Source: Nitrospira sp.
GTDB lineage: Bacteria; Nitrospirota; Nitrospiria; Nitrospirales; Nitrospiraceae
NCBI GenBank assembly: GCA_005116955.1
Contig: SWDI01000005.1
Span: forward strand, 1 to 64,000
Length of the DNA stretch: 64,000 bases
Reading direction: 5' to 3'
Under the pieces are notes generated by a model. The model did not search any database, was not told the DNA's origin, and saw only the letters and a program-made list of their open reading frames with translations. Below are positions 42,884-51,233 of this stretch, in pieces (positions within the stretch are counted from its first letter, which is position 1; each line of letters starts with the position of its first letter). A program made the position numbers and the translations under genes.

Positions 42884-44791
42884 CTAGAAAAATGCTTGCA
42901 GGCTGAAGAGGACATCATTGTCTCGGTCCCGATGATTATACTCTAGCCTGATCGTCCAGTTTTGGGCCAGCGTGAAGCGCGATCCGACATACCATCGGAA
43001 ATCGTCAGATTTTTCGCCTAACGGAAACCGTAGATAGGACCCCGTCGCCATGAGTTTCCATCGCTCCGTGAGATCGGCCAAGAGTCCGACAGTTCCCCCG
43101 CCTCCGATTCGATGCATCTCATGATAGGCCTTGCTGATGTTTGCTTCGGTTTCCGCAAAGGCGAACAGGACTTCCCGATTGAGCAACCGCAATTCCTTCG
43201 CTCCCCCGATCCCAGCGTTGAAGAGGCCGTTGCTACAAAGCCGACAATCATGATGCCGGATGGTGTTCATCCCCACATTAATCTTCCAGGAAGGGGCATG
43301 AAAGACTGAGTCGATCGGCGAGAGGGACAAAAGATTCAGTAACGTGGCCCGTTCTACCCTCGTCTGATCCGCTCGATTGTAGTGCCGTACCGTGATGGAG
43401 GCCATTTCAATCTGCGCATCGGGAGTATACCCAACCTCTGGATCGAGCAAGTCGTGATAGCCTCCTCGGAAAGTCGCTTCTTCAAACGTATCGTTATTGC
43501 GCCAGCCTCCTCCGATGACTGCACGTGAGGTCTTATGGCCCAGTTCCGGCTGTTTCGCAAATGGGCGCACGGTAAACTCCTCGGATGGGATGCGAAGCTG
43601 ACTACGGGTTGTCAGAACCGTCCTATTGCGTTCCTTCCACTCCGGTTTTGGGGAGTCGCTCGTCTCAAGCCGATACCGCAAATAGTCCGATGCCAGATCG
43701 AGTACAAAAGCTTGTTTGAAAGGGGCCAGCTGGGTGAAGATCGGCGAAGCTACCTCACTGAAGTCTTCTGTGATCCGATGAGCCAGATCTCGCTCTTCAG
43801 CGGGCAAGGACTCCCGCTTTCGTTTGATTACTGTACTGCGAGATGGCCTGTACGTGATATCTGACACCAAGCTGGGTTTTGAGACGACCAATCGAATCGT
43901 GTCGGCAGGGACAGTCCACCCTATAAACTCATCCGTCAAATGCAACTCCGGATTGGCATAATCCAAGAGCGCAAGGATATGGTACGAGCAATTCTCCTTA
44001 AAAAAGAAATAGTCGAAGTAGGCATTCCCTAATTCCCATGCATGCATCAGAAATCGCCGCAATTGGTTTTCCGTGAGATGCAGGCGATATTCCCAAATAT
44101 CGCGGTTTTCAATGTCTCGATACTGCTGCACCTTGAGGTAATAGGGAATCGTGGAAAAATACCCCTTATAACTTCCAAAGATGCCTCGTATAGGATAGGC
44201 AAGGCCGGCGTCGGGAGGTACGTCCGCTGCATAGTTGATGGTATAGGCGAGAATGCGGGTCTGTTCGGTCTGACCCTTTTGATCAACACGAAACAGGGTA
44301 TGGCCGAACATGGAGGCTGGGTTATTCAGAAAAGCTGAAGGAAAGATCAGAGAAATAGATTGGACCTCGAAATCCTCGTACCACCGATCAAATCGTTCGC
44401 AGGAAAGCGCTGGAAGCCGAGTCGGATCAAACTGCAGTTGCTCTTTCAGCCAGTGGTACCGAGCGATGAACGCACACTGAGCCGGCTGTCGAGAGCGACC
44501 GACCAGTTCAACAGAGAAGAATTGTGCAAGGGTCGCCGCAAGCTCAGAAGACGGATCCGTCTTCCCATTGGAAGACAAGAAAAATCCTGGATCATCCTGC
44601 TCGCTCTCATACCCACCGAAAAGCCCCTTCCGGTAGTGCAATAAGAGATGCCATTCACGCTGTTCAGCAAGATTCTTTTGTTGAGCCTGCTCAATCAGCT
44701 GTGTGAGATACAACTCATGCTCAGATTGCTGTGCGTCGGAATGAACGGGAGCAAGCAAACAGGTTAGAAATGCAAGAAGGAGAACCAGCAC
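42884..44791 (-). CDS. DUF4105 (Lnb N-terminal-like) exported protein with C-terminal barrel
   Basis: 635 residues. Signal peptide (M-L-V-L-L-L-A-F...). Middle region matches the DUF4105 domain: N-N-P-A-S-M-F-G-H-T-L-F-R-V (residues about 163-176), F-F-K-E-N-C-S-Y-H-I-L-A-L-L (about 262-275). The Ser-containing F-G-H and C-S-Y-H are probable catalytic residues (Lnb-type peptidase/esterase). The C-terminal part is beta-rich and ends in Phe, suggesting an outer-membrane barrel. Confidence 0.85.
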   Translation of the reverse strand: MLVLLLAFLTCLLAPVHSDAQQSEHELYLTQLIEQAQQKNLAEQREWHLLLHYRKGLFGGYESEQDDPGFFLSSNGKTDPSSELAATLAQFFSVELVGRSRQPAQCAFIARYHWLKEQLQFDPTRLPALSCERFDRWYEDFEVQSISLIFPSAFLNNPASMFGHTLFRVDQKGQTEQTRILAYTINYAADVPPDAGLAYPIRGIFGSYKGYFSTIPYYLKVQQYRDIENRDIWEYRLHLTENQLRRFLMHAWELGNAYFDYFFFKENCSYHILALLDYANPELHLTDEFIGWTVPADTIRLVVSKPSLVSDITYRPSRSTVIKRKRESLPAEERDLAHRITEDFSEVASPIFTQLAPFKQAFVLDLASDYLRYRLETSDSPKPEWKERNRTVLTTRSQLRIPSEEFTVRPFAKQPELGHKTSRAVIGGGWRNNDTFEEATFRGGYHDLLDPEVGYTPDAQIEMASITVRHYNRADQTRVERATLLNLLSLSPIDSVFHAPSWKINVGMNTIRHHDCRLCSNGLFNAGIGGAKELRLLNREVLFAFAETEANISKAYHEMHRIGGGGTVGLLADLTERWKLMATGSYLRFPLGEKSDDFRWYVGSRFTLAQNWTIRLEYNHRDRDNDVLFSLQAFF

Positions 44792-44810
44792 GGCGTGAAA
44801 AGAAATAACA

Positions 44811-44838
44811 AGGGCCCTGACATCTCTGCCAGGGCCCC
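44811..44838 (-). terminator. Rho-independent terminator of DUF3015 gene
   Basis: 8-bp perfect GC-rich stem (44812-44819 with 44830-44837) beginning about 10 bases past the DUF3015 stop; minus-strand tail TTGTTATTTCTTTT. Confidence 0.8.
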
Positions 44839-44847
44839 TATAATGTC

Positions 44848-45357
44848 TTAGCGTACTGATGCTTGCGCGAGGACCGGATGGCCCGCGATGGCATCGTTAA
44901 GAGACTTCACCAATGCGACCGGAGAAGCTTCCCCAGCTTGAACCAGAGACGTATACCGCTCCTGGGTCATGGCGAAGAATGCTGCGTGGCGCTCCGCTGG
45001 TACGCCCATCAGCGTCGCAAGCGAGGCCAAGTGTTCGCCCTGCCCCTGAGCCATTTCAGCGCTGAGCGCATCGAAGTTCAGCGAGGCAAACATGGTCGTC
45101 TTATGTTCGCTCATGACCTTGCCATCGTTGGTGCATCCGGAGGTTCCAAAGCTGATGCCGAACGTCTGGCTGCCAAAGGTGCCGTTCGTGGTGGCCTGCA
45201 ACACTTGAGGAGCGATTTCCTTCTGCCCCTTATACTCACCCCAAGCCAGCTTCCCTAATCCACAGCCTGGACCGGTGTCTGGATTTGCCGCCATCGCCAA
45301 GCCAGCCTGGCTACCAAACAGGACTGCAACAGCCAATAAGAGCACTTTCTTCGACAT
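44848..45357 (-). CDS. DUF3015 family exported protein
   Basis: 169 residues with clear signal peptide ending A-M-A-A / N-P. Family signature G-P-G-C-G-L-G-K-L, Q-V-L-Q-A-T-T-N-G-T-F-G-S-Q-T-F-G-I-S-F-G-T-S-G-C, and the C-terminal Y-T-S-L helix. Two conserved Cys likely form a disulfide. Function unknown. Ends at a strong terminator. Confidence 0.88.
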   Translation of the reverse strand: MSKKVLLLAVAVLFGSQAGLAMAANPDTGPGCGLGKLAWGEYKGQKEIAPQVLQATTNGTFGSQTFGISFGTSGCTNDGKVMSEHKTTMFASLNFDALSAEMAQGQGEHLASLATLMGVPAERHAAFFAMTQERYTSLVQAGEASPVALVKSLNDAIAGHPVLAQASVR

Positions 45358-45740
45358 AGAGTCCTCCTCCGTTAGATTTGGTTAACTACCCACACTACAA
45401 CACAACGGACTATGCGCTTGATGATTATAGACAAATCATCTTGAAGCGCAACAACTTTTTCCTGCCCCTGACGGTGGATCGCTATGCACTTGAACCAGCG
45501 GATCTCCTCGTCGAGAGACCATATACTGAAGCAGCGTGATGCCAATCTGCTGACCATTGAGCCACACCCTAGCGCCTTATGTGATGTGAACTGACTGCGA
45601 AGTTCCAATTCCATACGTGGCGTGCCATGCCACATGTCAAATCCAAGATTGACGGATACCACCTATATGACTATACTCACGCTGATTGTTTATGACACCT
45701 AAACAATCTATCGTTCTAACTTCTATTTAAGGAGGATCTT
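45358..45740. other. divergent intergenic region
   Basis: About 380 bases between divergent DUF3015 and TRL genes. AT-rich near 45660-45730, with a 9-bp inverted repeat. A 96-codon minus-strand frame (45372-45662) has no ribosome site or family match. Confidence 0.45.
45684..45708 (+). promoter_or_regulatory. 9-bp inverted repeat upstream of TRL-like gene
   Basis: GATTGTTTA-TGACACC-TAAACAATC, perfect arms, ends 32 bases before the ATG and before the ribosome site AAGGAGG. Possible operator or 5' UTR hairpin; role inferred from symmetry and position. Confidence 0.45.
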
Positions 45741-46064
45741 ATGAAGCACGCGTCTCGTTTGTCCCTTGCGGTTATTGCCCTCGTCGGCCTCAGCTTGAGT
45801 GGTTGTCAGATCGTCGCCTCGCCAATGGCTGGCGTCATCTACAACGAAACGAAGTACGGCGATGTCGCGACCGATGAGGCAGGAGCCAGCAAAGAGGGTA
45901 AGGCCTGCGGCCAGTCAATTCTTGGATGGGTCGCCACCGGTGACGCGAGCGTCCAGGCTGCAAAAGTGGCCGGAGGCATCACCAAGGTTGCATCCGTTGA
46001 CCACTCCGCCAAGAATATCTTGGGTATCCTCGGTGAATGGTGCACCATCGTTCGTGGTAACTAG
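45741..46064 (+). CDS. TRL-like family lipoprotein
   Basis: 107 residues with AAGGAGGATCTT before ATG. Signal peptide ends L-S-G-C (lipobox). Core pattern G-K-A-C-G-Q-S-I-L-G-W-V-A-T-G-D-A-S-V, A-K-V-A-G-G-I-T-K-V, V-D and G-E-W-C-T-I-V-R-G is that of the TRL family, first noted near tRNA genes in Leptospira. No tRNA is visible nearby. Function unknown; strong terminator follows. Confidence 0.85.
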   Translation: MKHASRLSLAVIALVGLSLSGCQIVASPMAGVIYNETKYGDVATDEAGASKEGKACGQSILGWVATGDASVQAAKVAGGITKVASVDHSAKNILGILGEWCTIVRGN

Positions 46065-46086
46065 ACAGCTATAGCGTACGCTTTGG

Positions 46087-46126
46087 AAGGGCCTTCCGGA
46101 AATTCTCCAGAAGGCCCTTTCTTTTT
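46087..46126 (+). terminator. Rho-independent terminator of TRL gene
   Basis: 10-bp stem (46087-46096 with 46110-46119) and T-rich tail TCTTTTTT, 23 bases past the stop. Confidence 0.9.
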
Positions 46127-46151
46127 TCCGCCCCCTAACCTTCGTGAAACT

Positions 46152-46802
46152 GTGGGATTCGCTTCCCTCGTCCGATTGATCACTCTCCTCAGTGCCTTGT
46201 TCTGCTCACTATGTATCACGGACGTGGCTGTCGCAGCCGAGTTCGGAGACGTGGAACTGAGCGCCTATGCGCTGGGCAGCTGGCCTCGTGATCTGGAAAT
46301 TTTCAACCAAGAGACGACGGTACCCGCCTCGATTCAAGACGGCTTCGGTGCTGGTCTGAAAGTGGGACTCTTCCCAGCTGCGCTCCGTCGAATGGTGGGC
46401 CTCGAGATCGACTCCAACATGCACGGTGGAGCACTTTCCTTTCCCAACATCACCAATGGGCACGTCAACGAAACCGGTCGCTCCGACTTGCTCGTGAGCA
46501 ACACGACATTCAACCTCGTTCTCCGCTATCCAAGCGGAACGGTTCGTCCATACATTGGGATAGGGCTAGGATGGTCTCGTGGGACACTACTCAATCCAAA
46601 CATCGCTGGACGCGATGACAACGATTTTGACACGGCTCACGCCTTAGCCCACCAGTTCCTCGGAGGTGCCCAAATTCTCCTCAACCCCAAGGTCTTTCTG
46701 TTTGGCGAATACCGGTATTTCTTGTCCGACTATCATTGGGAAGGACTGTCCATGGACTTTCGCACCCACTATGGGTTGGTGGGCGCAGGCTTGCGCTTTT
46801 AA
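46152..46802 (+). CDS. outer-membrane beta-barrel protein (OmpA/OMP_b-brl-like)
   Basis: 216 residues, starting at GTG 46152; the upstream frame runs through the terminator and is unlikely to be translated. Signal peptide ends A-V-A-A / E-F. Alternating beta strands, G-I-G-L-G-W, and a final G-A-G-L-R-F typical of barrel C-termini. Porin-like small barrel, ligand unknown. Confidence 0.72.
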   Translation: MGFASLVRLITLLSALFCSLCITDVAVAAEFGDVELSAYALGSWPRDLEIFNQETTVPASIQDGFGAGLKVGLFPAALRRMVGLEIDSNMHGGALSFPNITNGHVNETGRSDLLVSNTTFNLVLRYPSGTVRPYIGIGLGWSRGTLLNPNIAGRDDNDFDTAHALAHQFLGGAQILLNPKVFLFGEYRYFLSDYHWEGLSMDFRTHYGLVGAGLRF

Positions 46803-46841
46803 TCCCCGGTGAAGTCTCATGTCGGCTCAGCTAGCACAGCG

Positions 46842-47366
46842 TCATATCGCGTACAACCGTTTAGGCGAAGGAACCCGATCCTCCAACCTAATGTGTCTCG
46901 CCGACAGGCGAATTCCCATCATGACCCGCCCGACCATTCTGGGCAATGTGAAGCGCTTTGGCCCTGCTGATCCCGGATTGAACAACAGCGTATCACCCAA
47001 CCATTCACTCTTGGGTTGATGGGTGTGACCAAAGATGCAGATGTCGGGCCGCGTACGATCGAGAAACGCTCTTCCCGCTTTGGTCAGCTTTCCGCCCTCA
47101 AAGACAACATGTCGGATCGCGATGCGGAAACTATTCAGCTGAATGATGGCCTCGGTCGGAAAGCCGCTCTCTTCGTACCCATCCACATTGCCGGACACGG
47201 CCGTCACGGGAGCAATCATCTCAAGTTGTTCAATGACCGATCGATTGCCGATATCGCCGGCATGAATAATATGATCCACGCCAGAAAAGTGACGCACAAT
47301 CGCCGGGTCAAACAGGCTATGCGTATCGGCGATGACACCGAGACGGATCGTCCGCACAGGGTTCAT
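46842..47366 (-). CDS. YfcE-family metallophosphoesterase
   Basis: 174 residues. Metal motifs V-I-A-D-T-H-S (D-x-H), H-A-G-D-I-G (GD), S-G-N-V-D (GNxD), F-G-H-T-H-Q-P (GHTH). Phosphodiesterase of the YfcE/MJ0936 type. ATG overlaps the M48 gene's stop by 4 bases, so expressed with it. Confidence 0.9.
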   Translation of the reverse strand: MNPVRTIRLGVIADTHSLFDPAIVRHFSGVDHIIHAGDIGNRSVIEQLEMIAPVTAVSGNVDGYEESGFPTEAIIQLNSFRIAIRHVVFEGGKLTKAGRAFLDRTRPDICIFGHTHQPKSEWLGDTLLFNPGSAGPKRFTLPRMVGRVMMGIRLSARHIRLEDRVPSPKRLYAI

Positions 47367-48511
47367 GGAGGGGTACTAGGCGGTGCGCCCTGCGAGGCTC
47401 GAACGTTGGTCCAATCGAATGTGAAGGGTTCGGGGTTCTGTTTCGGCATCTCTGCCAGCTGGGTCTTGAGGCGCTCGGCTCTGGCATTGCTCATCGGATG
47501 GGTGGAGAGCCACTCGACCCGTCCTTCGTCTTTTTCAGCCAGCCGTTGAAAAAACGTGATCATGCCGGATGGATCGATCTTCGCGCGATAGAGTAACTCA
47601 AGGCCGGTGAGATCCGCTTCCGTCTCCTGTGCGCGACCGAACTTCAGCGTCATCAGCTCAACCCCAAGCTGCTTCATCATCCCGCCCAATCCCGGAGGAT
47701 TCCCCAGCACAATCGACACTACGGCTACAAAGCCCAGCTGCTTGATAATGCGTTCAAGTCCATGCCGCTGCAGCACATGGTTCAGCTCGTGCGCAAGTAC
47801 CCCGGCGACCTCCTCGCCACTCTCCGCTTTTTTCATCAGTCCGGTGAAGACGACGATGTAGCCACCTGGCAGGGCAAACGCATTCACCACATCACTCTTC
47901 ACGACGGTGACCTCGAAAGTGTAGGGGTTCTCCGGAATCTGACCGGTCAGGCGATGGATCATCTCGTTCACCGCGTCCACGGCTGGTCCTTCTTTCATGA
48001 CATCCTGATGCGCCAGAAAGTCACGATAGGTTGACTCGCCCAGCTTCCGTTCCCACTCGACAGGAATTCGATCAACGGCGAGTTCAACCAGCACGTCACT
48101 CCCAAACCACAGTCCGAGCATGACAACCAAGAGGACGCCTCCGACAATACCCCACACCATTCGATGCCGTTGCCGCACCTGACGGACTTGTTCGGCGGCT
48201 CGTTCAAGCGGTTGGCTCAGATGATCAGGAGCCGCTTGCCGGAAGGCACGAATCACATCGGGGCTTTTGAGATAGAGTGTCCGCTGCCCTTTCAACCCCA
48301 CCCAGGTGGCCACGAGCTGATCATGATCCAGCCCTCCTGCGGAGACGGTCAGTTCGGAAAATCTCAAGGATTCCGATCGGCTCTCGGCTCCATCACGATC
48401 AGGGGAAAACGTGATCGTCAGTCCATGATCTTCGACATGAACCAGGCAAGGGGCACCGCTGGCGGGGAATTCGTCGCCGAAACAGAGCGCGTTGGGAGTG
48501 TTTTCTACCAT
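47363..48511 (-). CDS. M48-family metalloprotease
   Basis: 382 residues. About 135 soluble residues, then a transmembrane segment (V-W-G-I-V-G-G-V-L-L-V-V-M-L-G-L-W-F-G), and a peptidase domain with zinc site H-E-L-N-H (residue about 242) and E-A-D-L-T-G as third ligand. Membrane-anchored HtpX/Ste24-like protease facing the periplasm or cytoplasm side not resolved. The first ~120 residues resemble a PH-like domain (T-L-Y-L-K-S-P-D). Confidence 0.88.
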   Translation of the reverse strand: MVENTPNALCFGDEFPASGAPCLVHVEDHGLTITFSPDRDGAESRSESLRFSELTVSAGGLDHDQLVATWVGLKGQRTLYLKSPDVIRAFRQAAPDHLSQPLERAAEQVRQVRQRHRMVWGIVGGVLLVVMLGLWFGSDVLVELAVDRIPVEWERKLGESTYRDFLAHQDVMKEGPAVDAVNEMIHRLTGQIPENPYTFEVTVVKSDVVNAFALPGGYIVVFTGLMKKAESGEEVAGVLAHELNHVLQRHGLERIIKQLGFVAVVSIVLGNPPGLGGMMKQLGVELMTLKFGRAQETEADLTGLELLYRAKIDPSGMITFFQRLAEKDEGRVEWLSTHPMSNARAERLKTQLAEMPKQNPEPFTFDWTNVRASQGAPPSTPP

Positions 48512-48633
48512 GGCATGCCCTGCGGCAGTTCAAAATGGCTATCGACGAGGTCGTAGGTGAGTGACACCTGGAACCGTACCCTCGGAGGTACCGTGAGGAT
48601 TTCCTGCGAGGCGAGAATGAAGTTGGTGGCCAT
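48505..48633 (-). CDS. possible 42-aa small protein between AIM24 and M48 genes
   Basis: ATG 48633 to TAG 48505-48507: 42 residues, beginning MATNFILASQEILTVP. It exactly fills the gap in the operon: starts 12 bases past the AIM24 stop and its stop overlaps the M48 ATG. The ribosome site is weak. The composition (beta-rich, mixed) looks protein-like. It could be a chance frame. Confidence 0.45.
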   Translation of the reverse strand: MATNFILASQEILTVPPRVRFQVSLTYDLVDSHFELPQGMPW

Positions 48634-48645
48634 TTTCAGCTACCG

Positions 48646-49329
48646 CTACTGACTGACTGGAATGAACTGTCGTACCCATGCGCCGAAACTGCCCGGATTG
48701 CGGCTCTGGATATACACGACACCTGGCCCACGAAATCGGCAGACAAATCCTTCACCCGACGTGAAGCTGGCTACCCATCCGGACGTGGCCTTTTCGATGT
48801 TGTACGTGGTCGTGGTGGACCAGGCCACCAGATGGCTATTATCCACGATATATTCTTGACCCGGTTTCAATTCGATCTTGTGAATGGCCCCGAAGCTGTT
48901 CAGGGCAAGCATCCCCTTCCCGCTCATTTTCAAGATGAAGAACCCCTCCCCGCCCAGCAATCCCCGGCTCATGCTCTGCATTTGGCTGTCGATGACAACC
49001 CCAGCCGCACCTGCCAGGAATCCATCCTTCTGCACCATATACTCGCTGACACCATCGAGCTCCATTACGATAATTTCGCCGGGCACGGTCGGCGCGAGTA
49101 ACACTTCGCCAGCACCTCGACTCGCCCGCAGCGTCTGAAAGAAGAACTTTTCTCCTGTCAGGAACTTTCGCGACAGCGCTCCCAGAAACCCTCCCTCCAT
49201 CTTGCTTTCAATATCGATGGTCGGCGAGCAGGCCACCATCGCGCCGGACTCGGCCTTGATGTGCTCCCCCTCCGCCAGCTCCACTCGTACCATCGGAAAC
49301 GCGCCAGGATACAAAATCTCGCTTTTCAT
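48646..49329 (-). CDS. AIM24/TIGR00266 family protein
   Basis: 227 residues, beta-prism-type fold. Signature G-A-M-V-A-C-S-P-T-I, G-F-L-G-A-L-S-R-K-F-L-T-G-E-K-F-F-F-Q, and G-S-F-G-A-W at the end. Family members in bacteria are of unknown function; the mitochondrial relative AIM24 affects the respiratory chain. First gene of a minus-strand operon with the small ORF, M48 protease and phosphoesterase. Confidence 0.87.
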   Translation of the reverse strand: MKSEILYPGAFPMVRVELAEGEHIKAESGAMVACSPTIDIESKMEGGFLGALSRKFLTGEKFFFQTLRASRGAGEVLLAPTVPGEIIVMELDGVSEYMVQKDGFLAGAAGVVIDSQMQSMSRGLLGGEGFFILKMSGKGMLALNSFGAIHKIELKPGQEYIVDNSHLVAWSTTTTYNIEKATSGWVASFTSGEGFVCRFRGPGVVYIQSRNPGSFGAWVRQFIPVSQ

Positions 49330-49490
49330 TCGGCCTCTCCTCTCTTCATTTTTTCTTTACCAATGTAATGTGTGGGCAGAGCAGGTCGCTGGCTCATTGC
49401 GTATATGCACCGAGCACCACCCATCGCCCGACTTTCACATCGGACCTGTGTGCGCGGTGCGCGAGCAGAGGACATGACCTGCCCGCCCAT

Positions 49491-50935
49491 TTATCCCGCC
49501 ACCCATCCATACGCTCTTTGGCTCGGCTCCGGCCCTTCCTCCAGGTAGCTCATTCTCAGCCGGCCCAAAGCGTCATTCGGAACCTCCCGTCGTTTAGCTT
49601 CGACATCGACCCCAAACACTCTGGCCGAGTTGAATCCAAACACCTGTTCCTTCGCCCGCCTCGTCAACATCTGATACTGATGCTTCTCGATTAATTGGTC
49701 AGGAATCTGAAATCGCCGAAAGGCTTCAATCTGCCATTGCGGCGTTCCATACCAGATCGAGTCGGTTCCCCACAGCACATGATCCATACCGAACGAGCGG
49801 ATAATCTGCCCCAGTAGATGCGCGCAGATCAATGGGTATGTCGTCACCAGTTGCGCGAAGGTAGAACCCAGCTCCATGTAGATATTGGAGAGACCCGGCT
49901 CCTGCTCCTTCATCCGGCAGAACTCCGTGGTCCAGGGATTTCACCAGTCTTCGCAAAGATTTGCTCGATCGAGGTCACGCCCCGAAACCCGGCGTGATAC
50001 ACCACAAAGTTGAGATCTGGGAAGTCTTTGGCCACCTTGATCAGATCTCGCGGATGGTTATAGCCCGGCACGGGACCGAGGGGGAGTCCCTTGTGGACAC
50101 AGATCCGTTTCACGTTAAGCTTTCGCGCCTGCTCCAACATCGGATAGGCGATGTGTTCATCGTCCATTCGCCAGCCTCGGTCGAATCCCTTCGGACAGGA
50201 ACCGGTGTAACATTTCCAGGCATCGACCTTGAGGGTCTCAGCCTGCATGGCCATGAATTCTAAATCCGCCGCACCGAGCTGGGGGGTCGCCAGACCATGG
50301 GCCAACATCCGTTGCGACCCAGCCAACCGATTGATCTCGTCACGAATGTGAGCCACTTCTCTTGGCGGAACGACGGCTTCCTGCGGATAGGGCCCCGGTG
50401 GTGTGCTGATCAAGCCGATGCTCGTCTCGCTGTCGAAAAACACTTCCTTCACAAAATTCTTCCACGACAGATCATCGAGCGTGCCTCGATCACCGGCCAG
50501 TTTCGGATTGAGCCCCATCTCGCGAATGTACTTTCTCAACGACAGTAGAGCCTGTTTGGACACGGCCCCCTTCCGATTGGCTTCGGCATCGGAGGGATCG
50601 TAATGAGAACTGACATAGTGGGTCTGCACATCAAAAATAAAATACGGATTTCCCTGCTGCTCGGCGAACGCCGCCGTTTCGAACAGCTCGATGTCCCCGA
50701 TATTGAAAAATCGCCCGAATACGGAATTCATGGCCAGGAGCGCGGCCGCCATACCACCCGTCGTTCTCATAAACTCCCGGCGTGTGAGTCCCTGCCGAGC
50801 GGCCGCCATTTCCACCAGTTCTCCAGCGACGTGCTCAACGCGAGCCTGCTCGGCCGTCTGACCAATCGGGAAAAACTCTTCGTTGGATACGATCTGAGTC
50901 GGAAGAGGCATCGGGAACGTCATCCCCTTCTTCAC
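49491..50935 (-). pseudogene. Tat-exported amidohydrolase-2 family, frameshifted
   Basis: Two frames cover one gene. The N-terminal part (ending 49910) has a twin-arginine signal T-R-R-E-F-M-R-T-T-G-G-M-A-A (residues about 50-64 from GTG 50935), then a metal-hydrolase body to Y-H-A-G-F-R-G. The rest (from 49913) continues with L-G-S-T-F-A-Q and L-W-G-T-D-S-I-W-Y-G (the metal-binding Asp) in another frame. Adding one base to the CCC run at 49935-49937 restores E-I-P-W-T-T-E-F-C-R-M-K. Either a single-base deletion or a sequencing error. The apparent ATGA junction is a by-product of the shift. Start codon uncertain (50923-50953). Confidence 0.75.
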
Positions 50936-50973
50936 GGAAAAGCCCCGTACCATTGTTTCGGTGAATACCCCAT
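50932..50973 (-). CDS. possible 13-codon leader ORF of amidohydrolase
   Basis: ATG at 50971-50973 is preceded by GAGGAGG and encodes M-G-Y-S-P-K-Q-W-Y-G-A-F-P, then TGA overlapping a GTG at 50935 in the amidohydrolase frame (GTGA). Either a leader peptide for translational coupling or the true N-terminus made out of frame by another one-base loss. Confidence 0.35.
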   Translation of the reverse strand: MGYSPKQWYGAFP

Positions 50974-51033
50974 GGTGCCTCCTCAGCTCTAATTGACGCA
51001 AACTTTAACATCCGAGCACTTTTGCCATGATCC

Positions 51034-51159
51034 GCAGGCTGTTCAAAAAAGCCTTCCAGCGAGGCCGCAGCGAGCGAAGAGGGGAAGCGTACTCAGTCCC
51101 GTACGTTGAGCCTCTGAGCGACCTGAGAACGAAGCTGGAGGATTTTTTCAACAGCCTGC
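51034..51159 (+). repeat. 126-bp element with terminal inverted repeats
   Basis: Arms of about 26 bases (51034-51060 and 51134-51159) are nearly perfect inverted copies: GCAGGCTGTTCAAAAA at the left and its complement on the right. The interior GC-rich part has no transposase. It resembles a miniature inverted-repeat or REP-like mobile element; family not named. Sits between the end of the 1447-aa gene and the amidohydrolase. It may also act as a transcription terminator. Confidence 0.7.
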
Positions 51160-51233
51160 GCTGATTGTGTGGAATGCTCGACGCTCTGTCAAGCAAGCGA
51201 TGCCGTGGCAGACTGGGAGGAACGGAAACGGAC

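Noticed and set aside
45372-45662. 96-codon minus-strand frame in the divergent intergenic region
   Set aside because: No ribosome site and odd composition; it fills a promoter region.
51005-51196. 63-codon minus-strand frame
   Set aside because: It is the translation of the inverted-repeat element, not a gene.
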